A stretch of 64,000 nucleotides of DNA, from the NCBI RefSeq assembly GCF_004765795.1, contig NZ_SBIV01000005.1:186001-250000 (forward strand), written 5' to 3'. The notes beneath the pieces are model-generated. The model saw nothing but the letters and a program-made list of their open reading frames with translations, ran no database searches and was not told the origin of the DNA. Source of the DNA: Halorussus marinus (GTDB taxonomy: Archaea; Halobacteriota; Halobacteria; Halobacteriales; Haladaptataceae). Below, piece after piece: positions 56,227 through 64,000 of this stretch. Position numbers and translations under genes: made by a program. Each line of letters starts with the position of its first letter. Positions within the stretch are counted from its first letter, which is position 1.

Positions 56227-56478
56227 ATGGACTTCCTGAACGGCATCACCGAGGGACTGGGCGGTCGCGGCGACCGCGAGGCGCCGAACGACACCGACCG
56301 TCCGGCTCCCGAATCGGCACCCGACGACCAGCCCCCGACGAGAGACCCCGAACGCGATTCGCACGCGACCGACCGCGACGACGAACACGTCTGTGACTTC
56401 TGTGGCTCGGACTTCGAGGCGAGCCGCGGACGGTGTCCCGACTGTGGCGCCGAGATAATCGTCCGCGGCGCGCGGTAG
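56227..56478 (+). CDS. Small zinc-ribbon protein
   Basis: The 83-residue protein has a long disordered acidic N-terminal half and a C-terminal zinc ribbon, VCDFCGSDFEASRGRCPDCGAEIIV, with CxxC and CxxC separated by 11 residues. Such ribbons occur in small haloarchaeal RNA- or protein-binding microproteins. The promoter has an AT-rich patch (ATAACAATAGATAGG near 56187-56202). Function unknown. Confidence 0.7.
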   Translation: MDFLNGITEGLGGRGDREAPNDTDRPAPESAPDDQPPTRDPERDSHATDRDDEHVCDFCGSDFEASRGRCPDCGAEIIVRGAR

Positions 56479-56498
56479 CGCCGACCGCCGACCGCGGA

Positions 56499-57875
56499 CT
56501 ACTCCGAGGGCTCGCTCGGGTCCGCGATCGCGAGCACGCGCAGGTCGTTGACGTTCGTTCCGGTCGGGCCGGTCCGGACCGCGCAGTCGGCGGCGTCCAA
56601 CGCCGCGAGCGCGTCGTTGTCCGCGAGCGCGTCGCGGGCGTCGTCGGCCGAGAGCCGGTCGCCGACCGTCTCGGCGTCGACGATGCCGCCCGCCGCGTCG
56701 GTCCCCCCGTCGCGGCCGTCGGTGTCGAGGCTGGCGATCGCGACCCCCGAGGCGTCTATCGACGCGGCGGCCGACAGCGCGAACTCGAGGTTCGGCCCGC
56801 CCTCGCCGTCGCCGGTGACTGTCACCGTCGTCTCGCCGCCCGAGAGCACGACCGCGGGCGGAGCGACGGGATCGCCGGTCAGGAGGCTCTCCTCGGCGAC
56901 CGCGACGTGGGTCTTTGCGGCCTCTCGGGCCTCCCCGCGAACCCGCGAGGACAAGATCAGCGGCTCGTAGCCCGCCTCCCGGGCGGTCTCGGCCGCGGCG
57001 TCGAGTGCGGTCCGCGCGCTCGCGAGGAGGTGGACCGACACGCGCTCGAAGACCGGATCGCCCACGGAAGGCGTCTCGGCGACCTCGCCGCGCGCGCCCG
57101 CGGTCAGCCGATCGCGAACGCTCGCTGGGGCGTCGAGGTCGTACCGGTCCAGCACGCCGAGCGCGTCCTCGTACGTCGAGTCGTCGGCCACGACGGGACC
57201 GCTGGCGACGACGCCGAAGTCGTCGCCGACCACGTCGCTCAGGACCAGTCCGACGACGGTCGCCGGGGCCGCCCGGGCGGCGAGCCGGCCGCCCTTCAGC
57301 GCCGAGAGGTGTTTGCGGACGGCGTTTATCTCGCCGATGGCCGCGCCGCTGTCCAGCAGGGCGTCCGTGGTCGCTCGGAGGTCGGCGAGCGAGATTCCGT
57401 CGGCGGGCGCGGGCAACAGCGCGCTCGCGCCGCCGGTGATCGGCGCCAGCACGAGGGTCTCGTCGGCGGCGCCGTCGGCGAGTTCGAGCACGCGGCGCGC
57501 GCTCTCGACGCCGCGCTCGCTCGGCACGGGGTGGTCGCCGGCGAGCGCGTCGACGCGTTCTAGGGGGTCGGCGTCGTCGGCGCCGTCGGTCACCACCGCG
57601 CCCCGGTCGATCCGGTCGCCGAGGGCGGCTTCGAGGGCCGCCGCGACGCCCCGGGCGGCCTTCCCGCCGCCGAGGACGACGAGTTCCTCGTAGTCGCCCA
57701 GATCGTAGCGCGTCCCGGCGACCGTCAGGACATCGCCGTCGATCCCGACCGCCTCGCGGACGACTCGACGGGGGTCGGCCGCCGCGATCCCGGCGTCGAG
57801 GCACTCGAGCGCGAGCGCTCGGGCGGGCGTTCCCGCGAGCGCCGCCCGGTTCCGAATCGCGGACTCGTCGGTCAT
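56499..57875 (-). CDS. Glycerate 2-kinase (GckA/MOFRL family)
   Basis: The 458-residue protein matches the class II glycerate kinases (DUF4147 + MOFRL). The N-terminal domain has VVLGGGKAARGVAAALE and LAPITGGASALLPAPADGISLADL, with the catalytic-type loops INAVRKHLSALKGGRLA and VLSDVVGDDFGVVASGPVVAD. The C-terminal MOFRL domain has LSGGETTVTVTGDGEGGPNLEFAL and DTDGRDGGTDAAGGIVD. It phosphorylates D-glycerate to 2-phosphoglycerate with ATP, feeding lower glycolysis. It is a single gene; the ATG at 57875 is the family start. Confidence 0.92.
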   Translation of the reverse strand: MTDESAIRNRAALAGTPARALALECLDAGIAAADPRRVVREAVGIDGDVLTVAGTRYDLGDYEELVVLGGGKAARGVAAALEAALGDRIDRGAVVTDGADDADPLERVDALAGDHPVPSERGVESARRVLELADGAADETLVLAPITGGASALLPAPADGISLADLRATTDALLDSGAAIGEINAVRKHLSALKGGRLAARAAPATVVGLVLSDVVGDDFGVVASGPVVADDSTYEDALGVLDRYDLDAPASVRDRLTAGARGEVAETPSVGDPVFERVSVHLLASARTALDAAAETAREAGYEPLILSSRVRGEAREAAKTHVAVAEESLLTGDPVAPPAVVLSGGETTVTVTGDGEGGPNLEFALSAAASIDASGVAIASLDTDGRDGGTDAAGGIVDAETVGDRLSADDARDALADNDALAALDAADCAVRTGPTGTNVNDLRVLAIADPSEPSE

Positions 57876-57914
57876 ACGTCCGCGTTCGACCGAGAGGCTC
57901 CTAACTTCTGGGGA

Positions 57915-59546
57915 TCAGTTCGCGAGCGTCGTGAACCTGTTTACCCCCTCGTCGGTGCCCGCCACCACGACGTCGTCGCCGTCCCGCAGACGGAAGTCCG
58001 GGTCGAGGTCGGTGATGACCGCGCCGTCGCGCTCGACGGCGACCACCGTACACCCGGTCCGGGCGCGCACGTCGGCCCCCGCGAGGGTCTGGCCGGCGAG
58101 CGCGGGCGCGGTGGTCCGGACGACCTCGATCTGTTTGTCCATCGAGATGACCTCCTCTTCTTCGAGGATGGTCGAGGCCAGCATCCGGCCAGAGATCCGC
58201 GAGAGCGCGAGGACGTAGTCGGCGCCCGCCCGATAGATCTTCCGGACGCTCTCGGTCTCCTCGGCGCGCGCGAGGATCTCGACGTCGGCGTCGAGGTCCC
58301 GGACCACCAGCGTGGCGAAGCTGGTGAGGGTGTCGTCGGCCAGCGACAGCACGACCGTCCGAGCGTTCTCGATGCCGGCCGCCCGAAGCGTCTCGGGGTC
58401 GGTCGCGTCGCCGACCACGTCGACGCCGGGGTTGTCCTCGACGTCGACGGTGGTGTAGGGCACGTCGGCGGCGGCCAGTTCGGCGGCGACCGTCGAGCCG
58501 ACCTCGCCGTAGCCGACCACGAGCACGTTGCCCCGGCGGGACGGTCGGACCGACGAGCGCGTCAGCGCCTTGAGCCGTTCGAGCCTGTCCTCTCGGCCCG
58601 CGACCAGCAGGATGGTCCCGGCGTCGATCTCGGCGTCGGGCGGCGGGGGCGTCTCGAACTCCCCGCGGACCCACGCGCCGATCACGTTCGCGCCCGCCCG
58701 CTCGCGGATCCCGCTCTCGGCGAGCGTCCGGCCCACGAGGTCGCTACCGCGCTGGACCGGGAGTTCGGCCACCTCGAAGTCCTCGCCGATCTCGACGCCG
58801 CCGTCGATCTCCGCGTTGACTCCGGTCGTCACCTTGTCGGCGAGGCTCTCGCCGAGGAGTTCGCGGGGCGACAGCACCGCGTCGACGCCGGCGAGTTCGT
58901 GGTACGCCGAGAGGTCGGGGTCCTCGACCACGCTGACCACCCGGACGTCGGCGGACGCCTCGCGGGCCGTGAGCACGATCCCGACGTCCTCCTCGTCGCT
59001 CGCGTCGGCGACCACCGCGGTCGCCTCCCCGACGCCGGCCGCCCGTAGCGTCTCGACCGATTGGGGGTCGCCGTAGATCACCTCGTAGCCCGACTCGTAG
59101 AGGTCGATCGCGCGCTCGCGGTCGGCCTCGATCACGACGTAGTCGACGCCCCACGAGCGAAACTCCTCGACGAGGGTCTCGACTCGCGGGGAGAACGTGC
59201 AGACGACGACGTGGTCTTCGAGGTCCTCGACGGCGGTCGGGACCGTTGTCGAGACGGCTTCCTCGAACAGCGGCACGACGAAGACGGGCAACGCCATGAA
59301 GATGAGCACGACGCCGGTGAGGTCCATCACCACCACGAGCGCGGTCATCTCCGGGCTCGTCCACGGCGCGTTCGAGCCGTAGCCGGTCGTCGTGAACGTC
59401 TCGACGACGACCTGAAGCGAGTGATAGAACGGCTGGGGCCGCCCCTCGAAGGCGGCCATCCCGTAGTCGTACACGACAGCGAAGCTCAGGATGATCACCA
59501 CGAGCGTGGCGAGATAAGAGGCGGTTCTGCGCTGCCACGAGTTCAT
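57915..59546 (-). CDS. Potassium channel with two RCK (TrkA-N/TrkA-C) domain pairs
   Basis: The 543-residue protein has two pore-forming helices around a filter TTTGYGS (residues 52-58) and then cytoplasmic domains. RCK1 begins VVVCTFSPRVETLVEEF near residue 110, followed by a TrkA-C (EVAELPVQRGSDLVGRTLAE) near 240. RCK2 begins NVLVVGYGEVGSTVAAELAAADVPYTTVD near 340, with a second TrkA-C (IEVVRTTAPALAGQTLAGADV) near 475. The RCK pair gates the channel by ligand (Ca2+, NAD(H) or ATP). High internal K+ is characteristic of haloarchaea. Only one pore segment is present, so it is a tetrameric or dimeric MthK-like channel. Confidence 0.92.
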   Translation of the reverse strand: MNSWQRRTASYLATLVVIILSFAVVYDYGMAAFEGRPQPFYHSLQVVVETFTTTGYGSNAPWTSPEMTALVVVMDLTGVVLIFMALPVFVVPLFEEAVSTTVPTAVEDLEDHVVVCTFSPRVETLVEEFRSWGVDYVVIEADRERAIDLYESGYEVIYGDPQSVETLRAAGVGEATAVVADASDEEDVGIVLTAREASADVRVVSVVEDPDLSAYHELAGVDAVLSPRELLGESLADKVTTGVNAEIDGGVEIGEDFEVAELPVQRGSDLVGRTLAESGIRERAGANVIGAWVRGEFETPPPPDAEIDAGTILLVAGREDRLERLKALTRSSVRPSRRGNVLVVGYGEVGSTVAAELAAADVPYTTVDVEDNPGVDVVGDATDPETLRAAGIENARTVVLSLADDTLTSFATLVVRDLDADVEILARAEETESVRKIYRAGADYVLALSRISGRMLASTILEEEEVISMDKQIEVVRTTAPALAGQTLAGADVRARTGCTVVAVERDGAVITDLDPDFRLRDGDDVVVAGTDEGVNRFTTLAN

Positions 59547-59606
59547 CGGGTTTGGGTTTTCAGTCCCCCGTTAAACGTGTTCGGGACGAGACTCGACGCC
59601 CACAGA

Positions 59607-59634
59607 GTTATTACCAAGTAGTATTACTAGGTAA
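59607..59634 (+). promoter_or_regulatory. Palindromic thiC promoter/operator
   Basis: TTACCAAGTA-GTAT-TACTAGGTAA at 59611-59634 is a 24-bp palindrome with 10-bp arms and one mismatch. It overlaps a TATA-like GTTATTAC (59607-59614) and ends 3 bases before the ATG at 59638, so the mRNA is nearly leaderless. There is no room for a TPP riboswitch. A DNA-binding thiamine regulator (ThiR type in archaea) is the natural candidate. Confidence 0.65.
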
Positions 59635-61050
<1,416 letters not shown>

Positions 61051-61087
61051 TCGACGGGGCGACCGCGGCGCCGACGGTCGGCCGCGA

Positions 61088-61369
61088 TCAGACCGCTTCG
61101 ACGCCCTCGACGCCGGCCTCGCCGGCCTGCAGGCACTCCTCGACCGATTCGGAGAGGAGATAGAGCTGTTTGCGCGCGTCGGGGATGTAGACGCGCTCCT
61201 CGATCACGTCGTCGTCTTTGAGTCGCTTGATCGAACTCCGGACCGTTCGCGGAGAGAGCCGCGTCCGATCGGCGATCTGTTGCTGTGTCAGCGGATCGTC
61301 GGCGTACTCCAGTACCTTGACGATGAGCTTTGCGCTGGGCGGCGCTTCGGGATCGAGACACTCAGTCAT
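61088..61369 (-). CDS. MarR/TrmB-like winged-helix regulator
   Basis: The 93-residue protein is a single winged helix: SAKLIVKVLEYADDPLTQQQIADRTRLSPRTVRSSIKRLKDDDVIEERVYI in parts, with a wing ending KQLYLLS and a short acidic tail. It is shorter than typical MarR proteins and has no effector domain. The ATG at 61369 is used. It reads towards thiC's end (37 bases away). A perfect inverted repeat at 61426-61443 lies 57 bases upstream, a possible self-operator. Confidence 0.8.
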   Translation of the reverse strand: MTECLDPEAPPSAKLIVKVLEYADDPLTQQQIADRTRLSPRTVRSSIKRLKDDDVIEERVYIPDARKQLYLLSESVEECLQAGEAGVEGVEAV

Positions 61370-61425
61370 TCGTCTCCAACGTGACGCGCCACCCAATTAT
61401 ACGTTTGCTAACCCTGGTGAAACGA

Positions 61426-61443
61426 GGTTACCGCGAGGTAACC
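61426..61443 (-). promoter_or_regulatory. GGTTACC-GCGA-GGTAACC inverted repeat
   Basis: Perfect 7-bp arms (61426-61432 and 61437-61443) flank a 4-base GCGA. It lies between the divergent MarR-like gene and the creatininase-family gene. Its TTACC/GGTAA half-sites, with 4 bases between the arms, are shared with the thiC palindrome at 59611-59634. Confidence 0.5.
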
Positions 61444-61538
61444 CCGTGACGGCAGTGGCGGGCGAGTTCGCGACGCCGCCGAATCGAAGGCAGTTCCGGC
61501 TTGAGAAGAACTAAGCGGGTTCGTCCCGGTTATCCGAT

Positions 61539-62333
61539 ATGTACCTTGCCGACCAGACGTGGCCCGAGTTGGGCGACTACGTCGCCGAGGAGTCGCTCGC
61601 GATCGTCCCGCTTGGCTCGACCGAACAGCACGGCCCGCACCTCCCGCTGTCGACCGACCACCGCATCGCCGAGTCGCTGGCCCGCGAGGCCGCCGACCGG
61701 ACGGGCTATCTCTGCACCCCGACGGTCGACGTCGGAGTCAGCCCCCACCACAAGCAGTTCCACGGCACGATGTGGGCCGACCCGCCAGAGTTCCGCGACT
61801 ACGTCGAGAGCTTCTCGCGGAACCTCGCGTACCACGGGATCGACCGCATCGTCTACGTCAACGCCCACGGCGGCAACCAGACCCACCTCCGGGAGGTGGG
61901 CCGGCGCCTCCGGCGCGAGGAGGTCGCCTACGCGATCGAGTGGATGTGGGACGAGTCGATTCCGGACCTCGTCGACGAGGTCTTCGAGACCAACGGCCCC
62001 CACGGCGGCCCGAAGGAGACCGCGATGATGATGCACATCGACCCCGACCTCGTGCGCGAGGAGAAACTGACCGACGCCCGCGACGGCGGGGCCGCCGACT
62101 GGCCCGACTCCGAGACGTACGTCCACGGCGCGCGCAACTTCTACGACTCGATCGACAACACCGACAACGGCGTGCTCGGCGACCAGACCGACGCCACTCC
62201 CGAGAAGGGCGAGCGCCTCTTCGAGGCCGCCAGCGACCAGTTGGCCCAGTTGCTGGCGTGGATCGACGACCGGCAGTTCGAGGACCTGATGGCCAAGCCC
62301 CACGTCGACCCCCAGCCCGGGAGCCGGCGGTAG
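61539..62333 (+). CDS. Creatininase-family amidohydrolase
   Basis: The 264-residue protein has the creatininase fold: IVPLGSTEQHGPHLPLSTDHRIAE (metal E/H/D ligands), PTVDVGVSPHHKQFHGTMW, RIVYVNAHGGNQTHLREVGRRL and the late GPHGGPKETAMMM with a metal-binding Glu. Relatives cleave creatinine, or the formamide of a riboflavin/F420 precursor (ArfB), so an ArfB-like formamide hydrolase is possible. Two divalent metals are expected. It stands alone and is divergent from the MarR-like regulator. Confidence 0.9.
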   Translation: MYLADQTWPELGDYVAEESLAIVPLGSTEQHGPHLPLSTDHRIAESLAREAADRTGYLCTPTVDVGVSPHHKQFHGTMWADPPEFRDYVESFSRNLAYHGIDRIVYVNAHGGNQTHLREVGRRLRREEVAYAIEWMWDESIPDLVDEVFETNGPHGGPKETAMMMHIDPDLVREEKLTDARDGGAADWPDSETYVHGARNFYDSIDNTDNGVLGDQTDATPEKGERLFEAASDQLAQLLAWIDDRQFEDLMAKPHVDPQPGSRR

Positions 62334-62383
62334 CGCCGGCCTCGGCCCCAACGCATACCCTCTCCGCCGTCGATCGGGTGGGC

Positions 62384-62635
62384 ATGAGCCACGATCCGAA
62401 CCGCGACCGCGCCGGCGCCGCCGACCGACGGCGCGACGACGAGTTCGACGGGGGCGTGTACGGCGAGGCGGGAACCGCCGACGCCGACGAGAGCTGGTGG
62501 GAACGAGAGCTGGCCTCGCTGGCGCTCGTCGTCGGTCTCGTCCTCTTTCTGTTCCCCGAGCCCGCCACCTCGGCGATCGGCATCTTCCTGATGGGCGCGG
62601 GCGTCGTGGCGTGGCTGGTCGAGTGGGCGCGGTGA
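62384..62635 (+). CDS. Small membrane protein
   Basis: The 83-residue protein has a charged N-terminal half (DRAGAADRRRDDEFDGG, ADESWWERELASLALV) and then two closely spaced helices (LVVGLVLFLFPEPATSAIGIFLMGAGVVAWLVEW in parts). The WWERE motif before the helix is typical of small haloarchaeal membrane proteins. It follows the creatininase-family gene by 50 bases. Function unknown. Confidence 0.7.
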   Translation: MSHDPNRDRAGAADRRRDDEFDGGVYGEAGTADADESWWERELASLALVVGLVLFLFPEPATSAIGIFLMGAGVVAWLVEWAR

Positions 62636-62700
62636 GCAAGACGGACGAATCGCACGCCTAGGCGGGCCACACAGCGGGGCTCCGATACCGGCCCAACGGC

Positions 62701-63558
62701 TCACTCGAACCAGAGGTCGCCGAAGGAGTCGAAGACGGGCGCGTCGGTGTCGACGCGCTCGTAGCGCGCCCGGCGGTCTCGGGCGACCTCCTCGACGGCG
62801 TCGGCGTGGTCGTCGAATCGTTCCCGGTAGCCGCGCTCGAACCGCTCCCCGACGTACGCACGGAGAGACTCCTCGGACTCGAGTGCCTCGAACAGCGTGT
62901 CGCCTGCGGTCGGCAGGTCGCGCTCGCCGGGCGCGACGACGCGGGCGACCACGAGCTGGTTCGACGCGAGCGCTTCCAGCCCCGCCCCGACGGCGTCGGC
63001 GTCCTCAAGGAAGTCGCTGCAGACGACTACCAAAGCCTTCGAGTCGATTGTTGCGGCGTAGTCAGTCAGCGCGGTTTCGAACGCGGCCACGCCGTCGGGA
63101 TCGACCGCGTTGCACTCCTCGACCAGCCCGAGCACCTCACCGCGATTCGAGCGCCCGCGGTCGAGCCGACGAACCGCCGAGTCGAACACCGCGAACCGGA
63201 AGTCGTTGTGCTCGCGAGCGGTGAGATAGGCGAACCCGAGTCCGAGTTTGGCGGCGTACTCGAACTTGTGGGCGTCGCCGTTGCCGAAGTCCATCGACGC
63301 GCTGGCGTCGATCAGGACATGGACGGTGAAGTTGCGCTCGGCCTCGAACTGCTTGACGTAGAGCTCGTCGGTCCGGGCGTAGAGATTCCAGTCGATGAAC
63401 CGGGGCTCGTCGCCGGGCTCGTACCGGCGGTAGTCCGCGAACGTCAGTCCCTCGCCGACCGCCTCGGTCGTGCGCTCGCCGGGGCGTTCGGACCGGGGCC
63501 GCCGGTCTCGTCCCGCCTCGAACCGGTCGAGTTCGGCGAGAAACTCCGGTGTGATCAT
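62701..63558 (-). CDS. DUF58-domain protein of a MoxR-associated unit
   Basis: The 285-residue protein matches DUF58 with YEPGDEPRFIDWNLYARTDELYVKQFEAERN near residues 47-75 and a von Willebrand A-like strand VLIDASASMDFG, giving the metal-site residues D84, S86, S88. It lacks the membrane helices that many DUF58 proteins have. DUF58 and MoxR genes work together, the ATPase remodelling a VWA-containing partner. Its ATG at 63558 overlaps the MoxR stop by 4 nt, so they are cotranslated, with MoxR first. Role probably in protein maturation or envelope stress; unknown in detail. Confidence 0.88.
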   Translation of the reverse strand: MITPEFLAELDRFEAGRDRRPRSERPGERTTEAVGEGLTFADYRRYEPGDEPRFIDWNLYARTDELYVKQFEAERNFTVHVLIDASASMDFGNGDAHKFEYAAKLGLGFAYLTAREHNDFRFAVFDSAVRRLDRGRSNRGEVLGLVEECNAVDPDGVAAFETALTDYAATIDSKALVVVCSDFLEDADAVGAGLEALASNQLVVARVVAPGERDLPTAGDTLFEALESEESLRAYVGERFERGYRERFDDHADAVEEVARDRRARYERVDTDAPVFDSFGDLWFE

Positions 63559-64000
63559 CTCTCTGTGACGAGTCGCTCGATCACGTCGTCGGGAGTCGCT
63601 CCCTCGCGCTCGGCCCGGAAGTCGACCACGATCCGGTGGCGCAACACCGGCTTCGCCATCGCGGTCACGTCGGCGGCGTCGACGTGAGTCCGACCCTCCA
63701 TGAGCGCCCGAGCCTTCGCCGCTCGCACCAGTGACATGCTCGCGCGCGGGCTGGCGCCGTATTCGAGATCCTCGTGAGCCCGGGTCGCTCGAACGAGGCC
63801 GACAGCCAGATCCCGAACGTCGTCCGCGATCGGGACCCTATGGGTGAGCCGCTGCATCCGGCGGAGCTCGCGGGCCGAGACCTGCTCGTCGACCGAGACC
63901 GAGGCGTCGACGTCGCCGGTGTACCGGTCGACGATCTCGCGCTCGGCGTCGGCCGACGGGTAGTCGACGACGACTTTCAGAAGAAAGCGATCCGACTGGG
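63555..64000 (-). CDS. MoxR-family AAA+ ATPase, N-terminal part cut by window edge
   Basis: The reading frame enters from the right edge and ends at 63555. The visible 148 residues cover the C-terminal lid domain of a MoxR-type ATPase: SDRFLLKVVVDYPSADAEREIV, ELRRMQRLTHRVPIADDVRDL, YGASPRASMSLVRAAKARALMEGRTHV in parts, and AMAKPVLRHRIVVDF. The sensor-2-type arginine (GASPRAS) is present. The Walker motifs lie beyond the window. It leads into the DUF58 gene with a 4-nt overlap. Confidence 0.9.
   Translation of the reverse strand, partial: QSDRFLLKVVVDYPSADAEREIVDRYTGDVDASVSVDEQVSARELRRMQRLTHRVPIADDVRDLAVGLVRATRAHEDLEYGASPRASMSLVRAAKARALMEGRTHVDAADVTAMAKPVLRHRIVVDFRAEREGATPDDVIERLVTER

Overview
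The window looks like part of the main chromosome of a halophilic archaeon (class Halobacteria). It is very GC-rich, its predicted proteins are strongly acidic, promoters are AT-rich BRE/TATA islands, Tat signal peptides are frequent, and it carries haloarchaeal hallmarks: a CetZ tubulin, TFB, an S-layer-like PGF-CTERM glycoprotein, PadR/RosR-like regulators and many 4-nt gene overlaps (ATGA or GTGA). I see no tRNA, rRNA, CRISPR array, insertion sequence or prophage. The only clear gene decay is a thiamine-diphosphate-enzyme remnant at 31583-31789. The genus cannot be fixed from what is visible.

1-5.4 kb: a cut-off DUF192 gene, a DUF456 membrane protein, then the most unusual locus. This is a ParA-type ATPase plus a small overlapping partner gene, surrounded by four arrays of in-register 6-bp units (TTTGCG/TTTACG, reverse CAAACG) at 1051-1074, 1130-1151, 2508-2561 and 4988-5023. 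The same 4 kb holds a two-domain winged-helix protein, a PadR regulator and a stand-alone MCM N-terminal-domain protein with no ATPase. It resembles a partition or nucleoid-organising module with its own DNA sites.

5.5-17.5 kb: aldehyde dehydrogenase, MacB-type permease, GT-C membrane enzyme, CetZ, a proteasome beta-like protein lacking the catalytic threonine, then a Tat DyP-like protein and a P19-like Tat lipoprotein that may serve iron uptake. 17.6-23.4 kb: a PhnD-PhnC-PhnE-PhnE importer behind a palindromic promoter, a secreted glycerophosphodiesterase and a HAD phosphatase, together suggesting phosphorus scavenging. 23.4-28.4 kb: two universal stress proteins, DUF2267, DJ-1/PfpI, SDR, TFB and a phosphoribosyltransferase.

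28.5-37.2 kb: secreted ASST-like protein, CPA1 antiporter, the TPP-enzyme remnant, HflX, the S-layer-like glycoprotein, a regulator, a CGCGG-motif candidate RiPP and a second PadR copy. 37.4-46 kb: surface-glycan type genes (DUF354 protein, GT4, GT2, alkaline-phosphatase-superfamily enzyme), a REC-PAS-histidine kinase and a Gfo/Idh/MocA oxidoreductase. 46-50 kb: small regulators, a short FAD protein and a pair of Tat lipoproteins. 50-54.9 kb: a terminal-oxidase operon (CoxB, fused CoxA-CoxC, subunit IV) with accessory membrane genes. 55-64 kb: an intergenic stretch with a TTCG-capped hairpin, small proteins, glycerate 2-kinase, a K+ channel with RCK domains, ThiC behind a palindrome, a MarR-like regulator, a creatininase-family amidohydrolase and the start of a MoxR-DUF58 unit that runs off the right edge.
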